Shown piece after piece: positions 50,613 to 61,509 of a DNA stretch of 64,000 bases. The DNA is taken from NCBI RefSeq assembly GCF_016908855.1, contig NZ_JAFBER010000005.1, forward strand, positions 62,001 through 126,000. Direction: 5' to 3'. Below the pieces are notes generated by a model. That model saw only the letters and a list, made by a program, of their open reading frames with translations. It was not told where the DNA came from and did not search any database. A program made the position numbers and the translations under genes. This stretch comes from Scopulibacillus daqui (GTDB taxonomy: Bacteria > Bacillota > Bacilli > Bacillales > Sporolactobacillaceae). Numbering within the stretch: position 1 is the first letter of the stretch; every line of letters begins with the position of its first letter.

Positions 50613-51578
50613 TTATTCTGTGCCGTCGCTTTGGAGCAGGGACATTAACCACTTAGTCAAGACTTTTTCGTTATGCCTGATCACAGAACGGTCGTATTTT
50701 ATAATCCGGTCGCTGATTATTTTGAACCCCAACGATTCCAGCTCTTTCTGATCATAAATGACCGGTGCAGCCCCTTCAGTCGCATAGCGCTCCAAAATAC
50801 GGGTCGGAATGGTTTTGTTATTAACAAGTACATAGTCCAGAAAATCTTCGGACACATGGTTTAATAAAACTTTAACATGATCAGAGGCCGTAAATTGGTC
50901 TGTCTCACCCTTTTGAGTCATGACATTGCAAATATATACTTTCTTCGCCTTTGCTTTTTGGATTTCCTCGCTGATTCTTGGCACGAGCAAGTTCGGCAGG
51001 ACACTCGTATATAAACTTCCCGGCCCCAGGACGATTAAATCGGCTTCTTGTATGGCTTCTATGGTTTCAGGTAATGGCTGAATATCATTAGGCTCCAAGA
51101 AAACCCGTTTAATTTTCTTGTTGGCTTTAGGAATAAATGATTCCCCTTCAACAAGGGTACCGTCAGCCATAACAGCCTTTAGTATAATGCTTTGATTGGC
51201 GGCAGGCAAAACTTGGCCTTTTACATTTAAGACCCGGCTGATTTCACTGATGCCCTTTGCGAAATCACCGGTAATGGATGTCATTGCTGCGAGCAATAAA
51301 TTACCAACGGAATGCCCTGTCAAACCATTGCCATTTTCAAAACGGTGTTGCAGTAATTTCTCAAATAATGGTTCAGTTTCAGATAGCGCGATAAGCACAT
51401 TACGGATATCACCGGGCGGCGGGATTTGCAGTTCATTTCTTAAAATGCCCGAACTCCCGCCGTCATCTGCCACTGTTACAATTGCAGTAATATCCATCTC
51501 TTCTTTTTTTAACCCTCTAAGCAGAACCGAAAGACCGGTTCCTCCCCCGATAGCGACAACTTTTGGCCGTTTATTCAT
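50613..51578 (-). CDS. yvcK: Gluconeogenesis factor YvcK
   Basis: 321 residues. CofD/YvcK family with the UDP-sugar-binding start [34 protein letters not shown] and [11 protein letters not shown]; later [19 protein letters not shown]. Needed for growth on gluconeogenic carbon sources and for cell-wall synthesis control; binds UDP-GlcNAc in related species. Overlaps the rapZ end by eight bases, so it is in the same operon. Confidence 0.95.
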   Translation of the reverse strand: MNKRPKVVAIGGGTGLSVLLRGLKKEEMDITAIVTVADDGGSSGILRNELQIPPPGDIRNVLIALSETEPLFEKLLQHRFENGNGLTGHSVGNLLLAAMTSITGDFAKGISEISRVLNVKGQVLPAANQSIILKAVMADGTLVEGESFIPKANKKIKRVFLEPNDIQPLPETIEAIQEADLIVLGPGSLYTSVLPNLLVPRISEEIQKAKAKKVYICNVMTQKGETDQFTASDHVKVLLNHVSEDFLDYVLVNNKTIPTRILERYATEGAAPVIYDQKELESLGFKIISDRIIKYDRSVIRHNEKVLTKWLMSLLQSDGTE

Positions 51579-52455
51579 CTACACGCGCTCTTCCTTTATG
51601 GATATCACGATGTGAAACATGTGTGGCATATTCATCTGAAACTTGTTTGGCGACAGCTTCCGCAAGAGCAACTGAACGATGTTTGCCGCCGGTACAGCCA
51701 ATCGCAATCACTAACTGTCTTTTTCCTTCACGTTTATATTGCGGAAGCATAAATTTTAGCAGATCCATTAATTTTTGAAGAAACTGTTTTGTTTCCGTCC
51801 ATTTAAATACATAATCGGACACATCAGCTTCCAGTCCGGTTTGTTCCCTCATGTGTTCGACATAGTGCGGATTTGGCAAAAAGCGAACATCAAAAACAAG
51901 ATCGGCATCGATAGGCAAACCGTATTTAAATCCAAAAGAAAGGACATTTACGCAAAAAGTTGGTTCGTTTCTGCCTGAAAATTGTTCCGTAATTTTCTCG
52001 CGAAGTTCAATAGGCTTTAAATCAGTTGTATCAATATAATACTGGGCAATTCCTTTAATTTCATCAACCATTTTTCGCTCGGCTTTGATCCCCTCTAGAG
52101 GCAGCCCAGTTTGCGCTAACGGATGTGAACGGCGCGTTTCTTTATATCTGCGCACTAACACATCATCGCTTGCATCCAGAAAAAGAATTTTCGGTTTAAT
52201 GTTTTCGTTTTTGCTTAAAGCGTCAATCGATTCAAACAAAGAATCGTAAAACTCTCTGCCCCGCAGATCCATGACTAGCGCCAGCTTATTCAGTTTATCT
52301 CCTGACTCCTCAATGAGGTCGATAAACTTCGGAAGCAGCGTCGGCGGCAAATTATCTATACAGAAAAACCCGAGGTCTTCAAAACTTTGTGTGGCAACTG
52401 TTTTCCCCGCGCCGGACATGCCTGTGATGATAACGACTTGAATATCTTTATTCAT
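51571..52455 (-). CDS. rapZ: RNase adapter protein RapZ (YvcJ)
   Basis: 294 residues from ATG 52455; an in-frame TTG further up (52470) is possible. Walker A in [34 protein letters not shown], and the C-terminal [15 protein letters not shown] nucleotide/ligand part. In Bacillus YvcJ is a GTP/ATP-binding protein affecting competence; in enterobacteria RapZ binds GlmZ RNA. Part of the nudix-rapZ-yvcK-whiA-crh cluster. Confidence 0.93.
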   Translation of the reverse strand: MNKDIQVVIITGMSGAGKTVATQSFEDLGFFCIDNLPPTLLPKFIDLIEESGDKLNKLALVMDLRGREFYDSLFESIDALSKNENIKPKILFLDASDDVLVRRYKETRRSHPLAQTGLPLEGIKAERKMVDEIKGIAQYYIDTTDLKPIELREKITEQFSGRNEPTFCVNVLSFGFKYGLPIDADLVFDVRFLPNPHYVEHMREQTGLEADVSDYVFKWTETKQFLQKLMDLLKFMLPQYKREGKRQLVIAIGCTGGKHRSVALAEAVAKQVSDEYATHVSHRDIHKGRARVDE

Positions 52456-52576
52456 TATCTCCATCCCCAATATTTTTTAGAAAAACTTGGCTCCTCACCA
52501 AGTTTTAATAGCAAAAGCCTAAGTTTTTCTTTATTATTTCATCAGATTAAAGCAGTTAAATGTTCTTAAAGTGACA

Positions 52577-53035
52577 TTAACTCGGATCAAGCCTGTAGCT
52601 TAATAATTTAAAATCGGGCGAGTAATGGAAGGTGCCGAAGATCATGCCGTGGCCGCGAAGCACATAATCCAAGAGGTGCCGGTCTCCTTCAGCCATCGGC
52701 AGTTTTTGAAAGTGATCAATGGACTGCCATTCCAATTCGCCTTCCTCGCTTGTCTCTAATAATTGCCCTTCAAATTGATCAGCATAAAAGGTAAACATCA
52801 TCCATTCTGACTCAATGTGTTCACCATTTTTTATAACAAAAGTAAAAACGCCTTTTAACACAGGGTTCTGCAAGTATAAGCCTGTTTCTTCACGAAACTC
52901 CCGAATCACGGTATCTTTGACCGATTCACCGCTCTCCATCTTTCCTCCAGGAGCGACCCACCAACCCCGTCTAGGCTTTTTCAGCATTAATACTTGATCG
53001 CCTTTACGCAATAGACAATTTGTTACTCTTTGCAT
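52577..53035 (-). CDS. Nudix hydrolase (YvcI-like)
   Basis: 152 residues. Complete Nudix box GKMESGESVKDTVIREFREE followed by TGL, binding Mg2+ near residues 32-55; start VTNCLLRKGDQVLMLKKPRRGWW. Likely 8-oxo-dGTP diphosphatase or another nucleoside-diphosphate-linked hydrolase. Position next to rapZ matches yvcI. Confidence 0.88.
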   Translation of the reverse strand: MQRVTNCLLRKGDQVLMLKKPRRGWWVAPGGKMESGESVKDTVIREFREETGLYLQNPVLKGVFTFVIKNGEHIESEWMMFTFYADQFEGQLLETSEEGELEWQSIDHFQKLPMAEGDRHLLDYVLRGHGMIFGTFHYSPDFKLLSYRLDPS

Positions 53036-53551
53036 GATTACACCTCGATTCTTAGTATACTACGAATTAGTGTTTGTCTAAAGTATCTGCTAGTGAAAAA
53101 GGGGATTGCTGCGAATTTGATATACCGTCTATTCTTAATGAAAGCCTTTTCATTTGTTTTTGCCATCTAAAGTTATGCCTTCAGCTAAGGTAAAATCCCG
53201 GCCTAGCAGCCGAGATAGAGTAGATAGTATAAGTGCAGCAAGAGCACTTCTGCCCGACGCTGATTAGTGAAGCTTCTCTCCGACCTCTCGCCCCAAGTCG
53301 AATTGAGGCTTATTCAAGATGCCTTCTTTGCTTTCGTCCAGCGGCTTGCCAGTCGACAAGTTTTCTTGAAAACGAAATATATTTCTGTAACATCATTGAC
53401 AAAAAAATAAAAAAAGAGACATGGACTTTTGCCCATGCCGTCAAAGAACTTTATTAAAAAGGGGGTCAATTTATTCTTTTATAATACCCCAATTTTATTT
53501 CACCACTGTTACAAACGGTTTAAGAGCAAATAACTTTATTTAGTCACTAAG
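53036..53551. other. Intergenic stretch upstream of the Nudix gene
   Basis: Contains small hairpins (AAGTGC/GCACTT near 53230, CATGG/CCATG near 53418) and an open frame without a ribosome site. I see no gene that I can support. Confidence 0.4.
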
Positions 53552-54499
<948 letters not shown>

Positions 54500-54533
54500 T
54501 TAGATCATTCCTTTTCTGAAATATAAAATACGA

Positions 54534-54625
54534 GTTCAAAAAGGCGGAATAAATATTACAAACTCGAAGCGATGCGGTGAGAAGCGGCAATCGCTTCTCT
54601 GCACCCGTTCCCGGCCTTTTTGAAC
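54534..54625. repeat. Nested inverted-repeat element between trxB and the TPR gene
   Basis: GTTCAAAAAGGC (54534-54545) is the reverse complement of GCCTTTTTGAAC (54614-54625). Inside, GAGAAGCG (54579-54586) pairs with CGCTTCTC (54592-54599). About 92 bases in all. Confidence 0.6.
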
Positions 54626-54754
54626 ATCCTCTAAATTCAGCTTCATTTAGTTTCTGTTTTCTATTCTAATTCTATGCTATATAAGACCCCTATTTAAGTC
54701 TATCAATATGCTCATGACGGTAATATTGTGACTTTTACTGACTTTTTTGAGCGA

Positions 54755-56248
54755 TCAAAGGTTGTAATCGTTTAATATCCTGCCAAGTTTGTCAATATGC
54801 TTTTTTAGCCGGTAAACAGTCGTCCCAAACATTTCGGCGACTGTTTTTTGTGTTTCTTTTTGCCCGGTTTCTTTAAACCACAAATAGGCAAGGCCTGCTG
54901 CCCAGCCCGATACATCCAAGTTTTTCTCATCCCTTGTGATGTCAAAAACAATGGTCCACCAGCCGTATAGATCATAGTGATTAATGATCGGCGCACCATT
55001 ACTGAATTGTTTTTCTAATGCGCGCATAATTTCAAGACGCTGATCTTCGCATTCGTTATCTGACAATAGACAGGCAATATCGCTGAGCGGCTGCTCCCCA
55101 TTTAAGTTCCGGCGGAATTGTTCGATTTTCTGGCTGGCGTCCTCATTGTCCAAGTACTTTAAATAAAAAAGAGAGAAAACCTTTGATGCTGTTTCTCCTT
55201 CACGAAGCTGCTGATCAACAAGGGAGAAAACCATTGGATTATTGACCGCATCATCGGCAAAAAGCATTTCTTGGATTTTCCCATGTTCGTATGGATGAAA
55301 AGGCCGCCCTTTAAAAAAGTCAACCTTTTTCCATGCGCGCATGGCTTGATCCATTCGGCCGGTTCGATAGCTTGAAAGCGCCAGCCAGTAATAGAAGGAC
55401 TGGTCGCCGTACACTCCTGCCTTTTCTGCGGATAATAGCCAATGATAAGCTTTTTCATAATCCTCTAAGAAAAAGTACGTCGAACCAAGCTTGCTGCGAT
55501 GTTCCGGATAAAATGGGTGAAGCTTATCCAAAACAGCTGTCAATTGATTGAGCTTCTTTGCATCATTCAGTTGGTAACTGAAAGTGGCCAAATTGCATAA
55601 TGCGTGGACATTCCCTATGTCCTGCCTAAGCACTTGATAAAGCGTCTCATAAGCTTCCTCAACGCGTCCTTGAGAAAAATAAGCAATAGCAAGGTTATTA
55701 TACGCTGCCCAAAATAAAGGCTGATCTTCTATCACCTTTTTAAAACACCGGACAGCCTTGTCAAATTGTCCGTGCTCCAGCGCTTGCCTGCCTTTCTCAT
55801 GGTCAGCAATATAATTTTCTTCTTCTTCGATAAAATGACCCGATTCAACCGTCAAAAGCTTATAAAGCTCCCTTGCTTCCTGAATAAATGTGCCTTTAGG
55901 ATCTAGGGACATATAAGTCCTTACTTCTTTTAAAGCCTCATCAAAACGGCCAAGATAAGCATAGTTATTTGCCATAAAAAAGTAACATTCAGTTAATTGT
56001 TCATCCAATTCATGGACGACTTTATTCAATATGTCAATGGATGCCTCGTATTCTTCTAATTCCGCTAAAATCGCAGCTTGTTGACACAAATATTCCGTCT
56101 CGTTAGGTTCAAACGCAATGGCTCTCCCTATATATTTATGAGCACGGTATAAATCACCTTTTTGATAGGCATTTATCCCTTTTTGAAAATAATATTCCCC
56201 GTCTGGACGAAAGAAAATGATATGTGCTTTCTTAGACATTCGTTCCAA
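54755..56248 (-). CDS. yvcD: Tetratricopeptide-repeat protein (YvcD-like)
   Basis: 497 residues. Start uncertain: TTG at 56248 has GGGGGAC eight bases upstream; ATG at 56239 is the alternative. Tandem TPRs occupy about residues 15-290, with repeats such as AYQKGDLYRAHKYIGRAIAFEP, HGQFDKAVRCFKKVIEDQP and QGRVEEAYETLYQV. The C-terminal part has TVAEMFGTTVYRLKKHIDKL, a helix-turn-helix-like end. A protein-interaction scaffold of unknown partner, just upstream of trxB as in Bacillus. Confidence 0.8.
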   Translation of the reverse strand: MERMSKKAHIIFFRPDGEYYFQKGINAYQKGDLYRAHKYIGRAIAFEPNETEYLCQQAAILAELEEYEASIDILNKVVHELDEQLTECYFFMANNYAYLGRFDEALKEVRTYMSLDPKGTFIQEARELYKLLTVESGHFIEEEENYIADHEKGRQALEHGQFDKAVRCFKKVIEDQPLFWAAYNNLAIAYFSQGRVEEAYETLYQVLRQDIGNVHALCNLATFSYQLNDAKKLNQLTAVLDKLHPFYPEHRSKLGSTYFFLEDYEKAYHWLLSAEKAGVYGDQSFYYWLALSSYRTGRMDQAMRAWKKVDFFKGRPFHPYEHGKIQEMLFADDAVNNPMVFSLVDQQLREGETASKVFSLFYLKYLDNEDASQKIEQFRRNLNGEQPLSDIACLLSDNECEDQRLEIMRALEKQFSNGAPIINHYDLYGWWTIVFDITRDEKNLDVSGWAAGLAYLWFKETGQKETQKTVAEMFGTTVYRLKKHIDKLGRILNDYNL

Positions 56249-56612
56249 AATGGTCGTCCCCCGTGTTTACTTTTTATCCCTTCAAAAAGTATAACATACA
56301 TCAAGCTTGAGAAAGGACGAAACTGTTAATTTTATAGACATTAAATTTTTAGAAAAAGTGGATTTTTGGACAAGGGCAAAAAAGCATGTATCGTTATAAC
56401 ATGTTAAACTGGTTAAAATCAAATCCATACTCATTAGAAAAAGGAGAAAACGAAATGAGTGGTAATGAGTTAGAATTATCGCTTAATAAAAACAAAGAAA
56501 TCATTATTAAAAGATAAATAGGTTTCAAACCAATTGTATCCCTTATAAATAAACAATAAACTGGGGACTATCTCTTCAACCTGGAAAAATGATCATACCG
56601 ATATTATTTATG
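56249..56612. other. Intergenic stretch with one tiny ORF
   Basis: Contains the 20-codon ORF at 56455-56517 with a good ribosome site; otherwise nothing recognised. Confidence 0.4.
56455..56517 (+). CDS. 20-residue peptide ORF
   Basis: ATG behind AAAAAGGAG at eight bases, ending in TAA at 56515-56517. The peptide is charged (SGNELELSLNKNKEIIIKR). It may be a remnant, a leader or a genuine micro-protein; support is the ribosome site only. Confidence 0.3.
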   Translation: MSGNELELSLNKNKEIIIKR

Positions 56613-56813
56613 CTAATCTTTATTTTTTTCTATAAGATAAACCCAATAACATAATAAAAAAGCACCTATAAACCAAGGCAAGTCAAGTAGAAAATCAGCC
56701 CATATTGGGAACTGATCCTTCCCAGCCAAATTACGTACAACGATTCTTAAAATAGTAGCAAAAAGAGTAAAAAGAAGTGAAATCCCCACCATTTTTTTAA
56801 AATTCATATTCAT
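56613..56813 (-). CDS. 66-residue two-helix membrane protein
   Basis: Helices at about 8-28 and 40-60, with the stretch LLDLPWFIGAFLLCYWVYLIEKNKD at the end (seen as the second helix). The ATG shares its A with the stop of the 26-codon ORF upstream, with GAGGTG as ribosome site inside that ORF, so translation is coupled. Function unknown; probably one unit with the LysE exporter gene. Confidence 0.5.
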   Translation of the reverse strand: MNMNFKKMVGISLLFTLFATILRIVVRNLAGKDQFPIWADFLLDLPWFIGAFLLCYWVYLIEKNKD

Positions 56814-56893
56814 TATAGGTTCACCTCAAATGGTTTCCATTTCTCCAACACCTCTTCCGGTGATTCGGAAGCGGAAACAATCGCAACGTACAT
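56813..56893 (-). CDS. 26-residue ORF between the lysE-type gene and the membrane protein
   Basis: ATG behind AAAAAGGGG, peptide begins MYVAIVSASESPEEVLEKW and stops at 56813 with a TAATG overlap to the next gene. Its start lies 13 bases after the exporter's stop. The close packing supports expression; function unknown. Confidence 0.4.
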   Translation of the reverse strand: MYVAIVSASESPEEVLEKWKPFEVNL

Positions 56894-56906
56894 AAATGGC
56901 CCCTTT

Positions 56907-57524
56907 TTAAAACAGACTGTACAATTGCTTAGCAATATATAGAGCTACACCCCATATAATGATGGCTGAAACTTTGTTTATCAGTTTCAAAAAAGTACCG
57001 TTTGGATCAAGCTTGCCGATTACCTTTCCTGTTATTGCGAGACTCAAAAACCAAATCCACGAGACTGCAATACAAGCAATAGTAAATGCTACCTTTGCTG
57101 AACCTGTGTAGCTAAGAGAATTAGTCCCAATTACACCAATCGTATCAAGGATGGCATGAGGATTAAGGAGAGACACTGACAAAGCAAACATAATCTGTTT
57201 CTTAGGTGACATGGCTGTTTCTTTTTGATTTAAGGCTGCGGGATCACTTTTCCAAATAGACCACCCCATATAAAGAAGAAATAATAGTCCAATTGAAAAG
57301 ATGACTGTTTGTAGAACAGGGGCAGATAATACTACAACGGAAACCCCTAGGATTGCTAATAATATGAGTAAAGTATCACAAAGTGAAGCTGTAATGACAA
57401 CTGGAATTGCTCCTCTTAACTTCGGTTGACAAGCCCCCTGATTAAATACAAATACATTTTGAGCACCTAGGGGAATAATTAGACCTAAGGCTAATAAGAA
57501 TCCGTGAAGCAGTGCTACTAACAT
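56907..57524 (-). CDS. LysE/ArgO-family amino acid exporter
   Basis: 205 residues, six hydrophobic helices. LysE/RhtB family start FLLALGLIIPLGAQNVFVFNQG with the conserved P-G-Q-N motif, and SLLNPHAILDTIGVIG for the second half. The family exports basic amino acids. Likely first gene of a small unit with two tiny ORFs downstream. Confidence 0.88.
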   Translation of the reverse strand: MLVALLHGFLLALGLIIPLGAQNVFVFNQGACQPKLRGAIPVVITASLCDTLLILLAILGVSVVVLSAPVLQTVIFSIGLLFLLYMGWSIWKSDPAALNQKETAMSPKKQIMFALSVSLLNPHAILDTIGVIGTNSLSYTGSAKVAFTIACIAVSWIWFLSLAITGKVIGKLDPNGTFLKLINKVSAIIIWGVALYIAKQLYSLF

Positions 57525-57922
57525 AATGTTCTCCCCCTTTTCTAAAAATTAGCTAATTTTCTTTTATGTATATCAACGGCCGAATGCTCTGCCATTTCTG
57601 CCCAATATCGTAAAATTTAAAATGTGATAAGAAGAGGCACAAACCAGAACAGAATTAATTCCTGTCAGAAGTTAAAGGCAACACTCGCTATAATAATAGA
57701 CATCTAAAATAAAACTTTAGCTATCCTTTCTGAAAATATATTTTGGAACGTGTGTTAGTATAAGAGGCTTACTATATGCTACATTATTTTGCGGTTTGTC
57801 CAATCCGATTAGAGCATATCTTTTTGTATTGGGCAGCTACGGGTCTTGCTAAAACATTAATGATGACTCTCCCTATTTAATGATATTATGAATCTATGCG
57901 TTTCATAGGGAAGGATGATATT
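57525..57922. other. Divergent intergenic stretch
   Basis: Leader of the exporter and promoter region of the small plus-strand gene. No gene or clear operator found. Confidence 0.4.
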
Positions 57923-58189
57923 GTGGGTAAAAAACAGCCATGGTACTTAAAAACAGGCTTTTTATATTTCTTTTGCTTTGTAACTCCTCCAATTGGATAT
58001 ATAATAGTTGTTACTAACTTAAGGAAATTTAAATACGATGATAAAATAAACTATCTTACTATCACAACACTCATGATGGCTGTATGGGTTTTGAAATTTT
58101 TGCCTGATGGTTTAAATTTGTATGTATGGTGTTTTATACTGGCAGTGTTAATAGGGAATGCTATTTTAAAGTTTTTTAAAAAAAAGTAA
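57923..58189 (+). CDS. 88-residue membrane protein
   Basis: GTG start chosen for GGGAAGGATG six bases upstream; an ATG at 57896 has no ribosome site. Three hydrophobic helices (about 9-28, 41-60, 62-80). Function unknown. Confidence 0.55.
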   Translation: MGKKQPWYLKTGFLYFFCFVTPPIGYIIVVTNLRKFKYDDKINYLTITTLMMAVWVLKFLPDGLNLYVWCFILAVLIGNAILKFFKKK

Positions 58190-58720
58190 AAACGAATAGA
58201 GAAATACATAAAAAAAGGTTGCGAGGATTTTCACGACTACCTGACATACCAAGAATGGTGTGTCCTCATATAAAACATCAAAATATGCTTTCGGACATTT
58301 ATTTTTTAATTGCTGAATAAATTTAGATTGATCATCAGGAGAAATCACTGTAAGATTACCTCCTTTTTCGGTAATTGTTAATCGATCAGAAGAAAGTGCC
58401 GGTCCGGCTAAAGCTGTAAATCCTTTTACAACCGATTCAACTTGTTTAAATTGAATATATTTTTTCCTAAAAGGTATGAACGAAATAACGAGACAATCGT
58501 CTTGTATAATATAATATGTATTAAACCAAACTGATATCATTAAAATGCCAGAAATCATTAAGACTAAGGATAAAATCAATAAGATAAAATGTTCCCACAC
58601 AAAATGGAAGGAAGTATTAACATTTTCTTTAATAGCAATAAAAGAAAATAAAAGCAAGATAATAGCAATAGACCAAATTATAATAAAATTAACTGCCGAC
58701 TTCTTTGACTTAAATTTCAA
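58166..58720 (-). CDS. PH-domain (bacterial) membrane protein
   Basis: 184 residues. Two N-terminal helices (about 12-30 and 42-62), then a bacterial PH-like domain (WFNTYYIIQDDCLVISFIPF, YIQFKQVESVVKG, SSDRLTITEKGG) and a C-terminal hydrophobic helix. Matches YqeB/bPH_6-style proteins of unknown role. Its end overlaps the end of the plus-strand membrane gene tail to tail. Confidence 0.6.
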   Translation of the reverse strand: MKFKSKKSAVNFIIIWSIAIILLLFSFIAIKENVNTSFHFVWEHFILLILSLVLMISGILMISVWFNTYYIIQDDCLVISFIPFRKKYIQFKQVESVVKGFTALAGPALSSDRLTITEKGGNLTVISPDDQSKFIQQLKNKCPKAYFDVLYEDTPFLVCQVVVKILATFFYVFLYSFLLFFKKL

Positions 58721-58820
58721 TTGCTGCCCCCTTTGTTTTTGCCCTTCTTCTCAAAAAGTTGGAGCTTTCGATAAATAAATCTATCATATAAAGAGGCGCC
58801 CGTTTTTTTTCTTGGACTTT

Positions 58821-59234
58821 TCATAAAGTTACTATTCTCCCTATCCAAACAACAAGCACTATTATGACTAAAACAATAATTATATAAATGGCTGTGTTTT
58901 TGTAAACAGTTTTTTGGTCAGCTTGATCATGATCATTTACTTGTTTGCCATGATTGCGGATTACACTTACTATGTAGAAAATACCAGGAATAATTGCAAA
59001 AAACAGATCTCTCGGCTGAAAAGGTTTTTCTTTAAGGATTACTCCGTTATAAAACATGATGAATAACTCCGCGCAGCCAAACCCAATAACTCCATATATC
59101 AGTGGATTTATTATTTTCAAAAACGCCTTTTTTGGAAATTTCAAGTTGTCCCGCCTTCCTAAATGGACAGTTAGAATTCTTACCATCATTATAAATGTAA
59201 ATAGATCGAAAAAAAAGATTATTGCAAAATACAT
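58821..59234 (-). CDS. 137-residue membrane protein
   Basis: Four hydrophobic segments and a charged linker (NHGKQVNDHDQADQKTVYK) before the last helix. Ribosome site weak. Not recognised. Confidence 0.5.
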   Translation of the reverse strand: MYFAIIFFFDLFTFIMMVRILTVHLGRRDNLKFPKKAFLKIINPLIYGVIGFGCAELFIMFYNGVILKEKPFQPRDLFFAIIPGIFYIVSVIRNHGKQVNDHDQADQKTVYKNTAIYIIIVLVIIVLVVWIGRIVTL

Positions 59235-59264
59235 TCCGGTTGACTTGTCAGAATAAAAAAAATG

Positions 59265-59317
59265 AAAAGGGCGCCAAAAAAAGTCAGTTACCTTGCTTTT
59301 TTGGGCAGCCCTTTTTT
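59265..59317. terminator. Bidirectional terminator before the XRE gene
   Basis: AAAAGGGC pairs with GCCCTTTT, with inner CCAAAAAA/TTTTTTGG. Confidence 0.75.
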
Positions 59318-59467
59318 ATGTAACTGACATCATGTTATCGGCACTTTAGATTAAAGGAAATATCAAACTCAACTAATGGTTTATAACTCAGTTTACAAAA
59401 AACAACTAACATTATCGTGCTTATTTTTATGACTTCTTTTATATTTGGAGTAAAGGAGGTGAGACAA

Positions 59468-59986
59468 ATGGAATTAGGAGATAAATTAAAAAAGCTTCGA
59501 AAAGAAAACAGCTATTCTCAACAACAATTAGCCGAGAAATTAAATGTCACTGCCCAGGCCATTTCTAAATGGGAAAATAATAAATCGGTTCCTGACATTA
59601 TTAACCTTGTTCAAATAAGTGAATTGTATCATATTAGCCTGGATTACTTAATTAAACCGGATAAACAGTTACAAAGTGAGTTGTCTATAAGAAATATTCG
59701 TTTAAGGATATTTAATTATTTTGCAGCAGTTTTTACTTTAATCTTTATTTTGGCCGCTAGCCTTTTAATAAAGGCAAAATTTTTTATGTATCAACATAGT
59801 TTAGGCGGCTGGTTAATGATTGGATCGGGCTTCTTGTTTATCATTTTGGCTTTTTTAAGTATTTATTGCTATATAGTCAAGAAAAGGCATTTTATATTCC
59901 TTTGGAGTGCCATTTTAATGCTTGGCTTCATGGTCTTTTTAGGGCTGTTTTATGACTATATCGTTGAAGTATTGTATCCATTATAA
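59468..59986 (+). CDS. XRE-family regulator with a C-terminal membrane part
   Basis: 172 residues from ATG 59468, chosen for AAAGGAGGTGAG upstream; the frame reaches back to 59417. Helix-turn-helix at residues 1-60 (LRKENSYSQQQLAEKLNVTAQAISKWENN), then three hydrophobic helices. Proteins of this layout sense envelope or neighbouring transporter states. Target unknown. Confidence 0.8.
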   Translation: MELGDKLKKLRKENSYSQQQLAEKLNVTAQAISKWENNKSVPDIINLVQISELYHISLDYLIKPDKQLQSELSIRNIRLRIFNYFAAVFTLIFILAASLLIKAKFFMYQHSLGGWLMIGSGFLFIILAFLSIYCYIVKKRHFIFLWSAILMLGFMVFLGLFYDYIVEVLYPL

Positions 59987-60026
59987 TAAACAATCCGGTT
60001 TACATAAGAGCTGTGATAAGAATGAC

Positions 60027-60062
60027 AAACCGATTCCCTAAAATGTAAGGAATCGGTTTTGT
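60027..60062 (+). terminator. Terminator of the XRE gene
   Basis: AAACCGATTCC (60027-60037) pairs with GGAATCGGTTT (60049-60059), then TTGTTAT. Confidence 0.8.
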
Positions 60063-60121
60063 TATAGGCCCTTCTGCACGATGGTTAATCCTATCGTTAG
60101 CGGCTTTCGATGTTCGGCAAG

Positions 60122-60754
60122 TTAAGATTGGTGCCTCTTATTTAGAACAGCCAGTATATCGTCTAATCCAACATTTTGTTCTCTAAGCAAAACCAACAGG
60201 TGATACAGTAAATCGGCGGCTTCCCATTCCAATTCTTCACTTGAGCGGTTTTTGGCAGCGATGATGACTTCTGCCGCTTCTTCGCCGACTTTCTTGAGAA
60301 TCTTATCCAACCCTTTTTCAAAAAGATAAGTTGTATAAGCGCCTTCAGGCATCTCCGCTTCCCGCCTGGCGATTGTCTCCTCTAACTCATTAATAATCTG
60401 AAAGCGGCTGGGAGACGCTTCCGGCTTTCCGCTGTCTTTTATCAAAGATTGTGAAAAACAGCTGTACGAACCATTGTGGCATGCAGGGCCTTCCGGGATT
60501 ACTTTGACAATTAAAGCGTCTTTATCACAATCAAAACAAATATCAGCAATTTGCTGTTTGTTTCCTGATGTTGCCCCTTTGTTCCACAATTCTTGGCGGG
60601 AACGGCTGTAAAACCATGTTTCTCCAGTTTTCAGCGACCTATTTAATGATTCCTGATTCATATAAGCTAACATGAGGATCTCTTTGCTTTGTACATCTTG
60701 GACGATTGCCGGTATCAAACCTTTTTCATCAAAGTTCAGCTCGTCAATAGTCAT
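60122..60754 (-). CDS. hisI: Bifunctional phosphoribosyl-AMP cyclohydrolase / phosphoribosyl-ATP pyrophosphatase
   Basis: 210 residues. HisI part: [26 protein letters not shown] (first stretch), [13 protein letters not shown] with Zn cysteines, and CHNGSYSCF. HisE part from about 120 ([35 protein letters not shown]). Steps two and three of histidine synthesis. The ATG overlaps the hisF stop. Confidence 0.96.
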   Translation of the reverse strand: MTIDELNFDEKGLIPAIVQDVQSKEILMLAYMNQESLNRSLKTGETWFYSRSRQELWNKGATSGNKQQIADICFDCDKDALIVKVIPEGPACHNGSYSCFSQSLIKDSGKPEASPSRFQIINELEETIARREAEMPEGAYTTYLFEKGLDKILKKVGEEAAEVIIAAKNRSSEELEWEAADLLYHLLVLLREQNVGLDDILAVLNKRHQS

Positions 60755-61509
60755 CTCACTGCTACTCCTTTATCCTTTAAAAATGATTTGACTTGTTCAA
60801 TAGAAGTGTCTTTATAATGAAAAATCGAAGCCGCCAAGGCCGCATCCGCCTGTCCTTCCTCGAAAACTCGATAAAAGTCTTCCGCGCATCCCGCGCCGCC
60901 TGAGGCAATAACAGGTATTGAGACTGCTTGGCTGATCTGCTTCGTTATGGTTAAGTTAAACCCCGATTTTTCGCCATCACAATCCATGCTCGTTAATAAA
61001 ATTTCTCCGGCACCGTACGCTTCAGCCTGTTTTGCCCATTCCACAGCATCAAGGTTCGTTTTCCTGCTGCCTCCGTGTGTATAAACTTTAAAACTGTTTG
61101 CCGACGGATCGTATTTTGCATCAATGGCGACAACAATGCATTGGCTGCCAAAATAGCGCGCGCCCGCTTCAATAATCTCAGGATTGCTGACGGCTGATGA
61201 ATTTAATGAAACTTTATCTGCGCCGGCTCTTAATATTTGTTTCATATCTTCCAATGATTGAATGCCGCCCCCGACAGTAAAGGGGATCGATAATTGCTCT
61301 GCGACGCTTCTCACAACTTCAATCATCGTTGTCCGCCCTTCATGAGCAGCTGATATGTCAAGAAAAACAAGCTCATCAGCACCTTCACGGTCATATTGTT
61401 TAGCCAATTCAACAGGATCGCCGGAATCTCTTAAGTTATGAAACTGAATCCCTTTAACCACCCGTCCGTTTTTGACATCCAGACACGGAATCAAACGTTT
61501 AGTCAGCAT
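60751..61509 (-). CDS. hisF: Imidazole glycerol phosphate synthase, cyclase subunit
   Basis: 252 residues from ATG 61509 (GAGGTTG upstream; the frame extends to 61518). Beta-alpha barrel with the catalytic Asp in [16 protein letters not shown] (about 11) and the second Asp in [14 protein letters not shown] (about 130). Takes ammonia from HisH to form the imidazole ring. Overlaps the hisA end. Confidence 0.97.
   Translation of the reverse strand: MLTKRLIPCLDVKNGRVVKGIQFHNLRDSGDPVELAKQYDREGADELVFLDISAAHEGRTTMIEVVRSVAEQLSIPFTVGGGIQSLEDMKQILRAGADKVSLNSSAVSNPEIIEAGARYFGSQCIVVAIDAKYDPSANSFKVYTHGGSRKTNLDAVEWAKQAEAYGAGEILLTSMDCDGEKSGFNLTITKQISQAVSIPVIASGGAGCAEDFYRVFEEGQADAALAASIFHYKDTSIEQVKSFLKDKGVAVR

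Noticed and set aside
53233-53457. 74-codon open frame between trxB and the Nudix gene
   Set aside because: No ribosome site, and the composition (many Cys, Arg, Ser) resembles an untranslated frame.
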